From positions 1 to 36,191 of the forward strand of contig DLMI01000109.1 in assembly GCA_002478145.1 (NCBI GenBank): a stretch of 36,191 nucleotides of DNA, written 5' to 3'. The notes under the pieces are model-generated. The model searched no databases. It was given only the letters and a program-made list of their open reading frames with translations, and was not told the DNA's origin. The position numbers and the translations under genes were made by a program. This document shows, in pieces, positions 7,681-16,352 of the stretch (positions are counted from its first letter, which is position 1; every line of letters begins with the position of its first letter). The DNA is from Acidobacteria bacterium UBA7540. GTDB taxonomy: Bacteria > Acidobacteriota > Terriglobia > UBA7540.

Positions 7681-9024
7681 ATGGACGCGATAGGACGATT
7701 TGTTGCAGATGCAGTTCTCGGTATCGACACGCTTTGGGGTGGCGATGTCATGTGTCCCTCGGGCACGGGACGATTTATTGCTGACTCGTGGTTCTCGGAT
7801 GAGCCACTGCCTGCGGCCTACAAGGTTCCAGCGGCAGCGCGGCTGCGGGACAGCGGTGGGGTTGCAGGCAAGAAGGTGGATCGACAGGCGGTGGAGGAGT
7901 ATCTCGGTGAGGTGGATCTCCCGCAAGCCATCGCGGGTGTTCGAGATGAGGCACGGAAGATGGGCGGCATGCGCGCTCAGTATCTGCTTGGCCTGTCGCT
8001 TTGCCTGGAGACCATGTGGGACCTTGCCATGGAAGTGCTGGGGAAAGGCAAACCGGTTCCATACGTCCGATGTGTTGAGGCCTCGACCGGCCGTCCACCG
8101 GAAGCCTCCAACCCGGAAGCCAAGCGGGAGCGTGTGGCTGAGCTGTTGGGGCGGGCAGGTTACGCGACCTCTGGTTCTGCCGGCCTTCTTGGGGCGGTCG
8201 ATGCGTGGCGACGGGATCGCTTGGTTCCGATGGCTTCTGTCCGCGCCCTCGGCGCTGCCATGATTGCCCACTTTGACCGCCTCAGCGCGGTCAACTTGCT
8301 TCCCTATCTTCCCAAGGATCTCGTGTCGGTACCTCGGGCCAATATTGAATTCTTGCCCATTAAGGACGCATGGTTTTCGGGCTCGATGAACTACCTTGGG
8401 CGAGCGCGCAAGGCGGATGGCAGGCCGCTGTACGAAGCCACCTATGAGATTAACGCTTCGCTAATGATCTCTGTGCCGGAGTTCGAGCAACTGGTGAGCC
8501 ATGAAGTCGTGCCCGGGCACGTCACCACGTTTGCCTACTTGCAGGATCTCTATATCCGCGGGAAGGCCAACTTCGAAGCCACGGTATTGACCATGAACAC
8601 CCGCTCCGCCACCCTGTTCGAGGGAATCGCGAACAATGCGATTCTCATCGCCCATGGCGTAACCGAGATCGAGCAACTACCCGACGAGGATTTGCAGATC
8701 GGCGTGTTGCTGGCGTTGCTGCAGGACGATGCCAAGAATCAATCTTCATACCTAACGTGGGGAGAAGGAGTGCAGCGCGAGAAAGTGGCTGCCAATCTTC
8801 GAAGGGATTTCCTGGTCACCGAAGAGCGCGCGGACAAGCTCTCCGGTGCATGGGGTCAACATCCGTTACTGGGCCGAATGTATCTTCCGGCCTATCGGGC
8901 GGGAACGGAGAGAGTCGCGCAATTGCGACGCATTCACCCGGCGGATCACATTCTACCGGCAATCTATGGCTGTTCTGGGCTGGTTGATATCGTGACCATC
9001 GACGAGTTGTTAAGGCAAGAGTAG
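7681..9024 (+). CDS. DUF885-family putative zinc-dependent peptidase
   Basis: This 447-residue protein carries the DUF885 signature. SHEVVPGHVT at about residues 274-283 is the HExxPGH metal-binding motif, and LFEGIANNAI at about residues 315-324 corresponds to the conserved EG helix that supplies the third ligand in this family. DUF885 proteins are usually secreted metal-dependent peptidases of 550-600 residues. This one is shorter, has no signal peptide and lacks part of the usual N-terminal helical domain. The start at 7681 has GGAGG eight bases upstream. The first 34 bp are duplicated at 7494, with a hairpin pair between the copies. The stop codon at 9022-9024 runs into another hairpin repeat. 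A cytoplasmic location is inferred from the missing signal; the substrate is unknown. Confidence 0.75.
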   Translation: MDAIGRFVADAVLGIDTLWGGDVMCPSGTGRFIADSWFSDEPLPAAYKVPAAARLRDSGGVAGKKVDRQAVEEYLGEVDLPQAIAGVRDEARKMGGMRAQYLLGLSLCLETMWDLAMEVLGKGKPVPYVRCVEASTGRPPEASNPEAKRERVAELLGRAGYATSGSAGLLGAVDAWRRDRLVPMASVRALGAAMIAHFDRLSAVNLLPYLPKDLVSVPRANIEFLPIKDAWFSGSMNYLGRARKADGRPLYEATYEINASLMISVPEFEQLVSHEVVPGHVTTFAYLQDLYIRGKANFEATVLTMNTRSATLFEGIANNAILIAHGVTEIEQLPDEDLQIGVLLALLQDDAKNQSSYLTWGEGVQREKVAANLRRDFLVTEERADKLSGAWGQHPLLGRMYLPAYRAGTERVAQLRRIHPADHILPAIYGCSGLVDIVTIDELLRQE

Positions 9025-9066
9025 GTAGCGCAGACCTCATGCTCTCCGAGGTCTGCGGCTCTTCCG
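9024..9066 (+). repeat. REP-like hairpin of the GGTAGCGC family
   Basis: GGTAGCGCAGACCTC, loop ATGCTCTCC, GAGGTCTGCGGCTCTTCCGG: a perfect 10-bp stem at 9029-9038 and 9048-9057. Its first G is the last base of the DUF885 stop codon. It has no T-run, so it probably stabilises the mRNA 3' end rather than terminating transcription. Confidence 0.7.
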
Positions 9067-9463
9067 GTTTCGTCGGTGGAGTCAGAGATCTCCACGCATT
9101 GTATCCTGATGACGGGGCACTCGGAAACAATTCCGGTCCAGAAGTCCCCTGTGGGAAGTGTGGAATTCCTAGGTTCCGGACCGATAGATCCCCCCTAACG
9201 GCGTAGTGTTGACCGTACCGATCAAGTCCCGAATGGTCGCCTATTCGTAAGCAACTGTCTGTGATCCCGTCTCAAACCGGCGACGTTTCTTCGATGTCGA
9301 CCTCCAGCCCAGAGAGCTTAAGTTAACGCTTATGGGGCAAGCCCCGGCCCTACGATCCCCCGCACGCCGGTCGCGGGCGGCAAGGGTGTAAATTAGGTTG
9401 CCGATTTGCTGTGCGGTTGTAGGGCGAGCGAGTAAGTCCCTTCAGGCAATCGCAGAGTGGACC
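9067..9463. other. Intergenic stretch between convergent genes
   Basis: No gene was seen. It contains CTTAAGTTAACGCTTATGGGG at 9317-9337, the near reverse complement of 3393-3414, and G/C-rich degenerate hairpins. No clear terminator with a T-run was found for either converging gene. Confidence 0.6.
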
Positions 9464-12274
9464 TTACTTGTAAGCAAAGATCTCGGCATAGAGGATGAGG
9501 GCGATGATGCCGAGCCCGATCGTCAGGGCGGTGAAGCCGAAACGACGCCAAAACTGAACGACGACCGGCGGCGGGGCGGGCATCAGACGTTTTTCCAGTT
9601 CACCCTGCTCGAGCAGTTCCCGGTACTCGCGCGGCCGGTCGAGCTTGAACTTTTCCAGCGGCTCGCCGCCTGTAAACACGACCGTATCGATGGGAAATCT
9701 CTCCGGTCGGAAATGCGTGTTGAAGAAGTGCACGGTGAAGATGAATCCCACCGCCAGCAGCGCCTCGTCACTGTGGATGATGGTGGCCACGTTGATCAAC
9801 CGACCGGGCAGCAGCCGCGTGAAGAATTCCGGGAACCAAAGGAATAACCCCGTGGCGCCGATGACCGCCACGCCCCAAAGCACCGCGAAGTAATCAAATT
9901 TCTCCCAGTAGGTCCAGCGGCCGTATTCGGGGCGCGGCCCTCTGCCCACGAACCATTTGAGCGAAGCGACGAACTCCCGCCAGTCGTTGCGAGTGAACAC
10001 CGTACTCTCGCGATTGAAGATGAACTGCCGCCAGCTTTTGCCGCTCGCCCGGCGCTGGCGGGCCACGTCCCAGAGGTGCAAGCCGAAATAGGTGAAGGTG
10101 AGCACAGCGCAGAACCGGTGGATGACCCCGGCGGCCTCGAACCCTCCCAGCAAGTGTGACAACACCTGCGCCCAGCGCGTGTAGGAGAACTTCAGCATCA
10201 TGCCCGTCAGGGCCAAGCCCAAGAAACTGGCGATGACCATGAGATGCAGGTTGCGCTCGAACGGCCGGAAGCGGCGCACGTAGGCCGCGCCCTTCGCATT
10301 GCCGTTCGCCTTCAATTCCCGGCTGTACTTCAGCGAGCGCGGCAGCCAAGCCACCGTATGCATACCGGCCACCACCAGTGTGCCCATCAACAGCGAGGTC
10401 ATTCCCCAGAAGGTGAGGAACAAGATGGGATACTTTTTGGGATCGTGGTGAGTGGCGTGCGTCAGATATCCCGCAAAGCGGCGGTTGGAGCCGGGATGGC
10501 ACTGGCCGCAAGTCTTCACGACATTCGCTCGGCTGAGCCGGGAGGCGGGGTCGGTAACCGCGCGGACGTCATGAGCTCCGTGACAGTCGTAGCACCTGGC
10601 GGTTTTTACGTAACCCAGCTTGGAGACCTTGCCGTGGTAGGTCTCGAAGTAGGTCTTGGCGATGGCCTCATGACAACGACCGCATTGCTCCATGATGTGG
10701 AGGCGGAAGTCCGAGAGGTCGGTCCGCTTGATGGTGTGCGCGGAGTGGCAGTCGCTGCACACCGGCAGGGGCTTGGCCGTTTTGGTCACCGCTGCCGAGT
10801 GGACGCTGGCGGTGAAGGCCTCGTAGATCCCCTGGTGGCACCGACCGCAGGTCGTGGCCACATTCTTGGGATTCACGCTGGAGCGTGGATCGCGACTGGG
10901 CAACTCATCATGAGGCGTATGGCAGTCGGCACAGTTCGCCGTCACGGTCAGACCACTTTGGAGCAGACCCTTGCCGTGGATGCTCTCCTCGTAATTTTCC
11001 ACCACGTTGGTTTGCGTGCCTTTATAACGGACCGCCGCCCGCTGCCCCGTGCGATGGCACTTGCCGCACAGAGCGGGAACATTGCGGGAATAGGTCGGCG
11101 AGCGGGAATTGTTCCTGCTCAGGACTGCATGAGTGCCGTGACAGTCCGCACAGGTGGGCCCATCCGGGCTGCCCTTGGCCAACAACTGCCCATGAATGCT
11201 CTGCTGAAACTGTTCGACTTCATTGGCGTGGCAAATCGAGCAATCGACCCGGGCTGTTATAGTGGCGCAAGGCCGGAGCAGGGACGGGTCACCGCCCGTA
11301 TGGCATTGCACGCAAGCTACCCGGGCATGCCGTGAGGCGGAGAGTTCCTGCTCGTTGACGAACATGGAGCGCATGTGGCCACCACCAGCGGTTTTCAACT
11401 CCGGGTTGCCATGGCAGCGCTGGCAGTCGTAGTCCGACATCCCCTGCGCATAAAAGACTCGCCGGATCTTGTGCGGCTCGTGGCAGTCCACGCAGGCGGG
11501 GATCAGGCCCGGCCGCTTCTCCCACAACTCGCCTCGGATGACTTTGCGGTGCACCGTCGCAATCAGCGCATGGCACTTCGTGCAGGTACGGGCGATGTTC
11601 TGCTTGGAGATCGAAGACCGGGGATCGGTGTGCGGCAAAACGAAGTGCGCAGTATGGCAACTGGTACAAACCGCCGTGACGATCAGGCCACGGCGCAACA
11701 AGCCCTCGCCGTGGATGCTTTCGGTATAGTTTTCCAGGATCTTGTCCTGAGGGATGTTGTGAGTAAGCTGGACGGGAGTGCCTTCATGGTGACAGCGGCC
11801 GCACAAAAAGGGGATCTGGGTGGTCGCGGTGGGAGAACCCGGATCGGAAGGCCGCAGGATGTTGTGAGTTCCGTGACAATCCGTGCAACGAGGGGCCAGC
11901 GCGTCACCACGCCTCGCCGCCTTCCCGTGCAAGCTTTCCCCATACTGCTTTGTTTCATCGGGGTGGCACGCGCCGCAATCAACCGGCTGGAGCTTTTCGG
12001 GATGGGGGAACTCCTTTCCAGCCAGATCAGCGTGGCAACTTGTGCACTCGAGTGTAGCGTGCGGCGAGGCCCGCAGGGTGGCCTCGTTGAAGGGGGGTGG
12101 CATTCCCGGCTGCCGCTTGCCTGTGCGGGGGCCGGTTTCGTGGCAACCCTTGCACGGCTCGCTTCCCGGCAAGGGCTTGGCCTGCTGGGCTTCCAGGGAC
12201 ACAGCAAGGAGGACAGCAGCGAGGCCAGCAGCGCCGATAGATACCAAAAGACGCTCTTGCCCTCTGAGGCTCAT
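9464..12274 (-). CDS. 19-heme cytochrome c fused to a cytochrome b561-like membrane module
   Basis: The 936-residue product has a signal peptide (RLLVSIGAAGLAAVLLAVSLEAQ) followed by nineteen CxxCH motifs, from EPCKGCH to KTCGQCH. Many lie in repeated ESIHGxxLxxxG and CxxCHTPH/GTH blocks that resemble multiheme nitrite-reductase-like or octaheme domains in series. The last 300 residues form a membrane module: ILFLTFWGMTSLLMGTLVV, LMVIASFLGLALTGM, VIHRFCAVLTF, VLWGVAVIGATGLFL, IIHSDEALLAVGF and a final C-terminal helix near FTALTIGLGIIALILY. It contains the histidines expected to ligate b hemes. It is a longer paralogue of the 13-heme fusion at 1145-3214. The likely role is quinone-linked electron transfer to or from the periplasm. 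ATG at 12274 gives a compact signal peptide; an in-frame GTG at 12316 would add 14 residues. Confidence 0.9.
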   Translation of the reverse strand: MSLRGQERLLVSIGAAGLAAVLLAVSLEAQQAKPLPGSEPCKGCHETGPRTGKRQPGMPPPFNEATLRASPHATLECTSCHADLAGKEFPHPEKLQPVDCGACHPDETKQYGESLHGKAARRGDALAPRCTDCHGTHNILRPSDPGSPTATTQIPFLCGRCHHEGTPVQLTHNIPQDKILENYTESIHGEGLLRRGLIVTAVCTSCHTAHFVLPHTDPRSSISKQNIARTCTKCHALIATVHRKVIRGELWEKRPGLIPACVDCHEPHKIRRVFYAQGMSDYDCQRCHGNPELKTAGGGHMRSMFVNEQELSASRHARVACVQCHTGGDPSLLRPCATITARVDCSICHANEVEQFQQSIHGQLLAKGSPDGPTCADCHGTHAVLSRNNSRSPTYSRNVPALCGKCHRTGQRAAVRYKGTQTNVVENYEESIHGKGLLQSGLTVTANCADCHTPHDELPSRDPRSSVNPKNVATTCGRCHQGIYEAFTASVHSAAVTKTAKPLPVCSDCHSAHTIKRTDLSDFRLHIMEQCGRCHEAIAKTYFETYHGKVSKLGYVKTARCYDCHGAHDVRAVTDPASRLSRANVVKTCGQCHPGSNRRFAGYLTHATHHDPKKYPILFLTFWGMTSLLMGTLVVAGMHTVAWLPRSLKYSRELKANGNAKGAAYVRRFRPFERNLHLMVIASFLGLALTGMMLKFSYTRWAQVLSHLLGGFEAAGVIHRFCAVLTFTYFGLHLWDVARQRRASGKSWRQFIFNRESTVFTRNDWREFVASLKWFVGRGPRPEYGRWTYWEKFDYFAVLWGVAVIGATGLFLWFPEFFTRLLPGRLINVATIIHSDEALLAVGFIFTVHFFNTHFRPERFPIDTVVFTGGEPLEKFKLDRPREYRELLEQGELEKRLMPAPPPVVVQFWRRFGFTALTIGLGIIALILYAEIFAYK

Positions 12275-12428
12275 CACATTTGTCCGAGGCCCCGCGCAAT
12301 CATGGCGGAATTTCACAGCACCTCATACTTCCAACAGTGCCGACAGTGACCAAAAGACGCTCTTGCCCTCTGAGACTCATCCCATTTGTCCGAGTCCCGC
12401 CCAATCATGGTGGAATTTCACAGCACGC
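12243..12428. repeat. Tandem duplication of the cytochrome 5' end and leader
   Basis: A block of about 80 bp (12243-12322) is repeated at 12349-12428 with a 106-base period. The block includes the first codons of the 19-heme cytochrome (MSLRGQERLL) and its upstream region. The second copy therefore also encodes a start codon and those ten residues on the minus strand. Because 106 is not a multiple of three it does not join the gene in frame. The 5' leader of the cytochrome mRNA may contain this decoy start. Confidence 0.7.
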
Positions 12429-12642
12429 TATGCGTCGTGCAATTCGGTTGCCAGCCGAATTCGCGCCGCGCATCGGAGACGCCTTTCTGACGCAACTTCC
12501 TGCACTACCCTCGTTGCGAATGGCCTTGACGCTCTTTTCATTTGTGAGCTAAGGTCTAGCGGAGGTGCTATTTGCGGGCGCCTCCTGACAAACTTGAGAC
12601 CTGGAGTGGCGTCCCGCATCAAACAAGCGGAAGACAAATGTG

Positions 12643-13680
12643 ATGGAGATTTTTGAGCTCGCTAAGGCCTTAATCAACATCGAATCCGTGACGGGCCACG
12701 AGCGCGCCTGCGCCGAGTTCCTGCGTGGTTATCTTGTGGCGAGAAACTTCCAAGTGGAGTTCCAGCCGGTCTCACGAGAGCGCTCCAACGTGTTCGCAAA
12801 GACAGGAAAGCCGGATGTCGTTTTGAGCACGCACATCGACACCGTCCCTCCTTTCCTTCTTGCCCGCGAGGACGAGGAGCTCATTTATGGGCGCGGAGCA
12901 TGTGACGCCAAGGGGATCCTGGCCGCGCAGATCGTAGCGGCGGAACGGCTGGTGAGCGAAGGGGTGACTGACTTCGGCCTGCTCTGCCTGGTCGGAGAGG
13001 AAACCACGAGCGACGGCGCGCGAGAGGCGAACCTGCATCCACCCGGCTCCCGCTACATTATTAATGGTGAGCCCACGCAAAATAAACTGGTGGTGGGGTC
13101 GAAAGGTAACCTGCGGCTGGACATTCGATTCAAAGGTAAGATGGCGCACTCGGCATACCCGCACCTCGGTGAATCCGCAATTGATAAGTTGCTCGATGTG
13201 CTCGTTGATTTGCGGAAGGTTCCGCTGCCCCATGATCCCTTGCTGGGCCCTGCCACGCTGAACATCGGGGTCATCTCCGGCGGCAGGGCTGCAAATGTTG
13301 TGCCTGACCAGGCCGCGGCCCAGATCCTGATTCGGACCGTCAACGGCTCGGAGGAGCTGCGGCGCAAGATTTCGGAGTTGCTCGGAGGGCGGTGTGAGTT
13401 TGAGTTCGTCCGCGATACGCCGCCCCTGCGCATGGAGAAACTGGACGGCTACGAGACCGACGTGGTGTCCTTCACTACCGACCTGCCGGCCTTGACCCGA
13501 TGGGGCCGGCCCGTGTTGCTGGGGCCGGGTTCGATCCTGGTAGCCCACACCGAGCATGAGTGTGTTCCAAAGGCTGAGTTGGTCAAGGCCGTCGACCTTT
13601 ATTGCCGGCTTGTCCATGAGCTGAAAAAGACAGTTTACAGTCCACAGTCGACAGTCGACAGTGAGATAGCGCCAAGCTGA
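12643..13680 (+). CDS. M20-family metallohydrolase (DapE/ArgE-like deacylase)
   Basis: The 345-residue protein has the M20 dinuclear zinc ligands in order: STHIDTVPP (His-x-Asp), GRGACDAKG (bridging Asp), GEETTSDG (general-base Glu and ligand Glu), NGEPTQN (ligand) and AHTEHECVP (C-terminal His). A lid/dimerisation domain lies at about residues 165-285 ([22 protein letters not shown]). The family removes N-acyl groups in arginine and lysine synthesis or cleaves small peptides. The downstream asd, dapB and dapA make N-succinyl- or N-acetyl-diaminopimelate deacylation the most attractive role, but acetylornithine deacetylase cannot be excluded. GTG at 12640 abuts the ATG at 12643. The C-terminal tail after HELKK is written by a short CAGTCGACAGT repeat and is probably not functional. 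Confidence 0.8.
   Translation: MEIFELAKALINIESVTGHERACAEFLRGYLVARNFQVEFQPVSRERSNVFAKTGKPDVVLSTHIDTVPPFLLAREDEELIYGRGACDAKGILAAQIVAAERLVSEGVTDFGLLCLVGEETTSDGAREANLHPPGSRYIINGEPTQNKLVVGSKGNLRLDIRFKGKMAHSAYPHLGESAIDKLLDVLVDLRKVPLPHDPLLGPATLNIGVISGGRAANVVPDQAAAQILIRTVNGSEELRRKISELLGGRCEFEFVRDTPPLRMEKLDGYETDVVSFTTDLPALTRWGRPVLLGPGSILVAHTEHECVPKAELVKAVDLYCRLVHELKKTVYSPQSTVDSEIAPS
13638..13667. repeat. Short CAGTCGACAGT-type tandem repeat
   Basis: Units of the form CAGTCGA/CAGTCCA recur here with a period of about seven bases and cover the last codons of the M20 gene. A related pyrimidine-rich version (CTCGACCTTCGACTCTCGAC) appears near 13772-13792. These look like degenerate dispersed repeats. Confidence 0.4.
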
Positions 13681-13819
13681 TTTGTAGGTTCGCAATTCGT
13701 TCGAGATGGGCCGGTGAGGAGCCGCCGAGTTGGCCCGACAGGTCCCGGCGGAACGATTCACTTTTGTCCCTCGACCTTCGACTCTCGACTCGTTGGCAGA
13801 AAGGCAGTCGAATTTAGCT

Positions 13820-14869
13820 ATGAAGAAGATTGAAGTCGGCATCCTGGGCGCGACGGGAATGGTCGGCCAGCGCTTCGTGAGCTTGCTCGAACACCATCCC
13901 TGGTTTGAAGCCCGATGGCTTGCAGCCTCGGACCGGTCGGCAGGGAGAACTTATGCGGAGGCTTGCAACTGGCGCTTGCGCGAACCCCTGCCCAAAGCCG
14001 CAGGCGAGCTTCCCGTGCATGAATGCAAACCGGGCCACGCGCCGCAGTTGCTGTTCTCCTCGCTTGATTCCAAGGTTGCGGGTGAAGTCGAAAGGGAATT
14101 TGCGCAGGCGGGCCACCTAGTGGTCTCGAATTCCAGCAATCACCGCATGGAACCGGACGTCCCCTTGTTGATTCCGGAAGTGAACCCCGACCATCTGGCC
14201 CTGGTGCGAATCCAGAGAAAACGGCGCGGGTGGAAGGGCATGATCGTCACCAACCCGAACTGCACGGCGGTCGGTCTGGTGATGTCGTTGGCTCCGTTAG
14301 AGAAGGCTTTCGGCCTCGAGAAGGTGCTGATGACCAGCATGCAGGCGGTTTCCGGCGCCGGTTACCCAGGCGTGCCCACGCTGGATATTCTCGGCAACGT
14401 GATCCCTCATATTTTGGGGGAAGAGGAAAAGGTGGAGCGCGAGACGCGCAAGCTGCTGGGGAAATTCGTGGATGAAACGGTCAAGCCCGGCGACTTCGTA
14501 GTGAGCGCCCACTGCAACCGCGTGCCAGTCGAGGACGGCCACACCGAGTCGATATCGATTTCTCTGAAGTCCAAGGCGTCAGTGGAGGAATTAATTGGGG
14601 TGTGGCGGAAATTTCGTTCGCTGCCTCAGGAGCGAGGTTTACCGTTTGCCCCCAAGCATCCCATTATCGTTCGCGAAGAGCGGGACCGCCCGCAGCCCAA
14701 GTTCGACCTCGCGGTCGAGCACGGGATGGCCACCGTGGTGGGTCGCGTGCGGCTGTGCCCAGTGCTTCAGTTCAAGTACACCGCCCTCAGCCACAACACC
14801 ATACGCGGCGCTGCCGGCGCGGCGCTACTGAATGCGGAATTGATGAAGTCCGAGGGCTATTTGGATTAG
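13820..14869 (+). CDS. asd: Aspartate-semialdehyde dehydrogenase, archaeal/eukaryal type
   Basis: The 349-residue enzyme catalyses NADPH-dependent conversion of aspartyl phosphate to aspartate semialdehyde, the branch point to lysine/diaminopimelate, threonine and methionine. The N-terminal dinucleotide fold starts [14 protein letters not shown]. The catalytic cysteine lies in TNPNCTAVG, and the substrate loop [21 protein letters not shown] and catalytic His in [15 protein letters not shown] are present. These motifs, especially PGVPTLDIL and EEEKVERET, are those of the archaeal/fungal subfamily rather than the short proteobacterial Asd. An in-frame start at 13730 would add 30 residues of low-quality sequence over a repeat. 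The ATG at 13820 begins exactly at the Rossmann strand and is preferred. It lies 140 nt after the M20 gene, on the same strand as the later dap genes. Confidence 0.92.
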   Translation: MKKIEVGILGATGMVGQRFVSLLEHHPWFEARWLAASDRSAGRTYAEACNWRLREPLPKAAGELPVHECKPGHAPQLLFSSLDSKVAGEVEREFAQAGHLVVSNSSNHRMEPDVPLLIPEVNPDHLALVRIQRKRRGWKGMIVTNPNCTAVGLVMSLAPLEKAFGLEKVLMTSMQAVSGAGYPGVPTLDILGNVIPHILGEEEKVERETRKLLGKFVDETVKPGDFVVSAHCNRVPVEDGHTESISISLKSKASVEELIGVWRKFRSLPQERGLPFAPKHPIIVREERDRPQPKFDLAVEHGMATVVGRVRLCPVLQFKYTALSHNTIRGAAGAALLNAELMKSEGYLD

Positions 14870-14982
14870 GCCCCGCAGGGTTGCAGAGGCGAGTCTCGTG
14901 AGTGAGCGGTGAGTTGTGGGTCAACCCCCTCACCTTGAAGCTTATTTACTGCCGAAGTGGAGAAAATAGGAGGACGAAGCGA

Positions 14983-15207
14983 ATGAAGTTTGAACGCATA
15001 ACGATTGACCCCAATGTATGCACCGGGAAACCCTGTATCCGCGGACTTCGTTTTCCCCTCTCCCGCCTCCTCGGGCTACTCGCTTCCGGTGAGAGCAAAG
15101 AATCGATCCTTAAGGCCTATCCTTACCTGGAGGCTGGGGACATCGACGAGGCTTTGCGGTACGCTGCGTATCTTGCTGAGGAAGAAACCGTGGAATTCTC
15201 GCGATGA
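14983..15207 (+). CDS. DUF433 antitoxin-like protein
   Basis: A 74-residue DUF433 protein with the typical opening ITIDPNVCTGKPCIRGLRFPLSRLL and a helix-turn-helix-like body ending YLEAGDIDEALRYAAYLAEEE. DUF433 proteins are proposed antitoxins usually paired with a DUF5615 PIN-like partner, as here. A strong AGGAGG at 14968-14973 sits nine bases before the ATG. The stop overlaps the start of the partner (ATGA at 15204-15207). It probably binds its own promoter in the 110-nt gap after asd and neutralises the partner. Confidence 0.88.
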   Translation: MKFERITIDPNVCTGKPCIRGLRFPLSRLLGLLASGESKESILKAYPYLEAGDIDEALRYAAYLAEEETVEFSR

Positions 15208-15569
15208 GATTCCTTATCGATATGCCTCTATCGCCTGCGTTGGCCGCTTGGCTAAGGCAACAAGGGCATGACGCCCTGCATGCCACGGAGGTAGGATTAC
15301 ATCGAGCTTCTGACGGCGAGGTTCTCGAACGCGCCCGTATTGAAGGTCGAGTGGTGCTCACGGCAGACTTGGATTATCCCAGGCTCTTAACCCTGACCGG
15401 GGCTCAGGGACCCGGGCTGATACTCTTTAGGGGTGGCGATTTTAGCGAGCGAGAGTGCATCGAACGCTTAGCCCAAGTCTTTGAAAAGGTCCTGCCGCAG
15501 GTACTCGAGAATTCGATTGTGGTTGTTGAAAGGAACCGCATCCGTCTCAGGCCCCTCTGCGGTGAATGA
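15204..15569 (+). CDS. DUF5615 PIN-like toxin candidate
   Basis: The 121-residue protein begins MRFLIDMPLSPALAAWLRQQGHD, the DUF5615 signature in which the first acidic residue of a PIN-like nuclease site is Asp6. It continues with HATEVGLHRASDGEVLERA and VVLTADLDYPRLL, which provide the later acidic residues. It forms a translationally coupled pair with the DUF433 gene. Its own stop (15567-15569) overlaps the ATG of dapB by four bases. Ribosomes finishing the toxin can therefore re-initiate on dapB. Ribonuclease activity is inferred from the fold. Confidence 0.85.
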   Translation: MRFLIDMPLSPALAAWLRQQGHDALHATEVGLHRASDGEVLERARIEGRVVLTADLDYPRLLTLTGAQGPGLILFRGGDFSERECIERLAQVFEKVLPQVLENSIVVVERNRIRLRPLCGE

Positions 15570-16264
15570 TGATCAACCTCGCACTGCTCGGCTACGGCAA
15601 AATGGGCAAGACGCTGGCGCAGCTTGCGCCGCAGCGCGGCTTCGAAGTGCGCCTGGTGATGGATGTTGACGTCAACGCGCAAGGCCGGGGCATCACGCGC
15701 GAGAAATTCCAGGGTATCGACGTCTGCGTGGACTTCACCACGCCGGATGCGGCTTTCGAGAACATCTGTCGTGTCGCGGAGCTGGGTGTGAATCTCGTGG
15801 TGGGGACTACGGGTTGGCATAACCGGCTGGAGGAAGTCCGTAAGATCATCGAAAGCGCCGGCGTCGGCATGGTTTACGCCGCGAATTTTTCCATCGGCGT
15901 GAATCTGTTCTACCGGCTGGCCCGCGCGGCGGCGGAAATCTTTGCCCCCTTCGCGATGTACGACCCTTGCCTCACCGAGGCTCATCACAAGTTCAAGAAG
16001 GACGCGCCCTCCGGCACGGCGCTCGAAATCAAACGCAAGATTCAACCCGAATTCAAAAGCCGCGAGATTCCCGTGACCAGCGTGCGCGCGGGTTACATTC
16101 CCGGCACGCACGAGTTGGGCTTCGACTCCGAGGCGGATACAATTATCCTCCGGCACACGGCCCGCGGCCGCCAGGGGTTTGCTGAAGGCGCACTGTACGC
16201 GGCACACTGGGTGCTGGGCAAGAAGGGCTTTTTCAGCTTCGCGGAGGTGTTGAAGCCCAGTTAA
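15566..16264 (+). CDS. dapB: 4-hydroxy-tetrahydrodipicolinate reductase
   Basis: The 232-residue enzyme reduces 4-hydroxy-tetrahydrodipicolinate in the diaminopimelate pathway that feeds lysine and peptidoglycan. The cofactor loop is LLGYGKMGK, close to the usual GxxGxMG. DFTTPDAA and VVGTTGW are the standard DapB segments. The catalytic/substrate region is TEAHHKFKKDAPSGTAL, with the His pair, Lys and PSGT motif intact. It is a little shorter than the usual 240-270 residues. Two consecutive ATG codons (15566, 15569) are available. The first overlaps the stop of the DUF5615 gene, implying translational coupling to a toxin gene. No separate ribosome binding site is obvious. Confidence 0.92.
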   Translation: MMINLALLGYGKMGKTLAQLAPQRGFEVRLVMDVDVNAQGRGITREKFQGIDVCVDFTTPDAAFENICRVAELGVNLVVGTTGWHNRLEEVRKIIESAGVGMVYAANFSIGVNLFYRLARAAAEIFAPFAMYDPCLTEAHHKFKKDAPSGTALEIKRKIQPEFKSREIPVTSVRAGYIPGTHELGFDSEADTIILRHTARGRQGFAEGALYAAHWVLGKKGFFSFAEVLKPS

Positions 16265-16352
16265 AGGCTGAGCCTTTTCATGGAGGATTTCCATTTTGCG
16301 ATCCTGACGGAGTTTGAATTCACCCTCAAGGCTAGGAGGAAGAAGGCGGTTT

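Noticed and set aside
10244..11335. Long plus-strand frame opposite the 19-heme cytochrome
   Set aside because: Its sequence is an antisense reading of heme-motif repeats, with no family resemblance.
12559..12587. GGAGGTGC/GCGCCTCC stem before the M20 gene considered as a riboswitch or terminator
   Set aside because: A single 8-bp stem with a wobble pair, no T-run and no recognised aptamer architecture.
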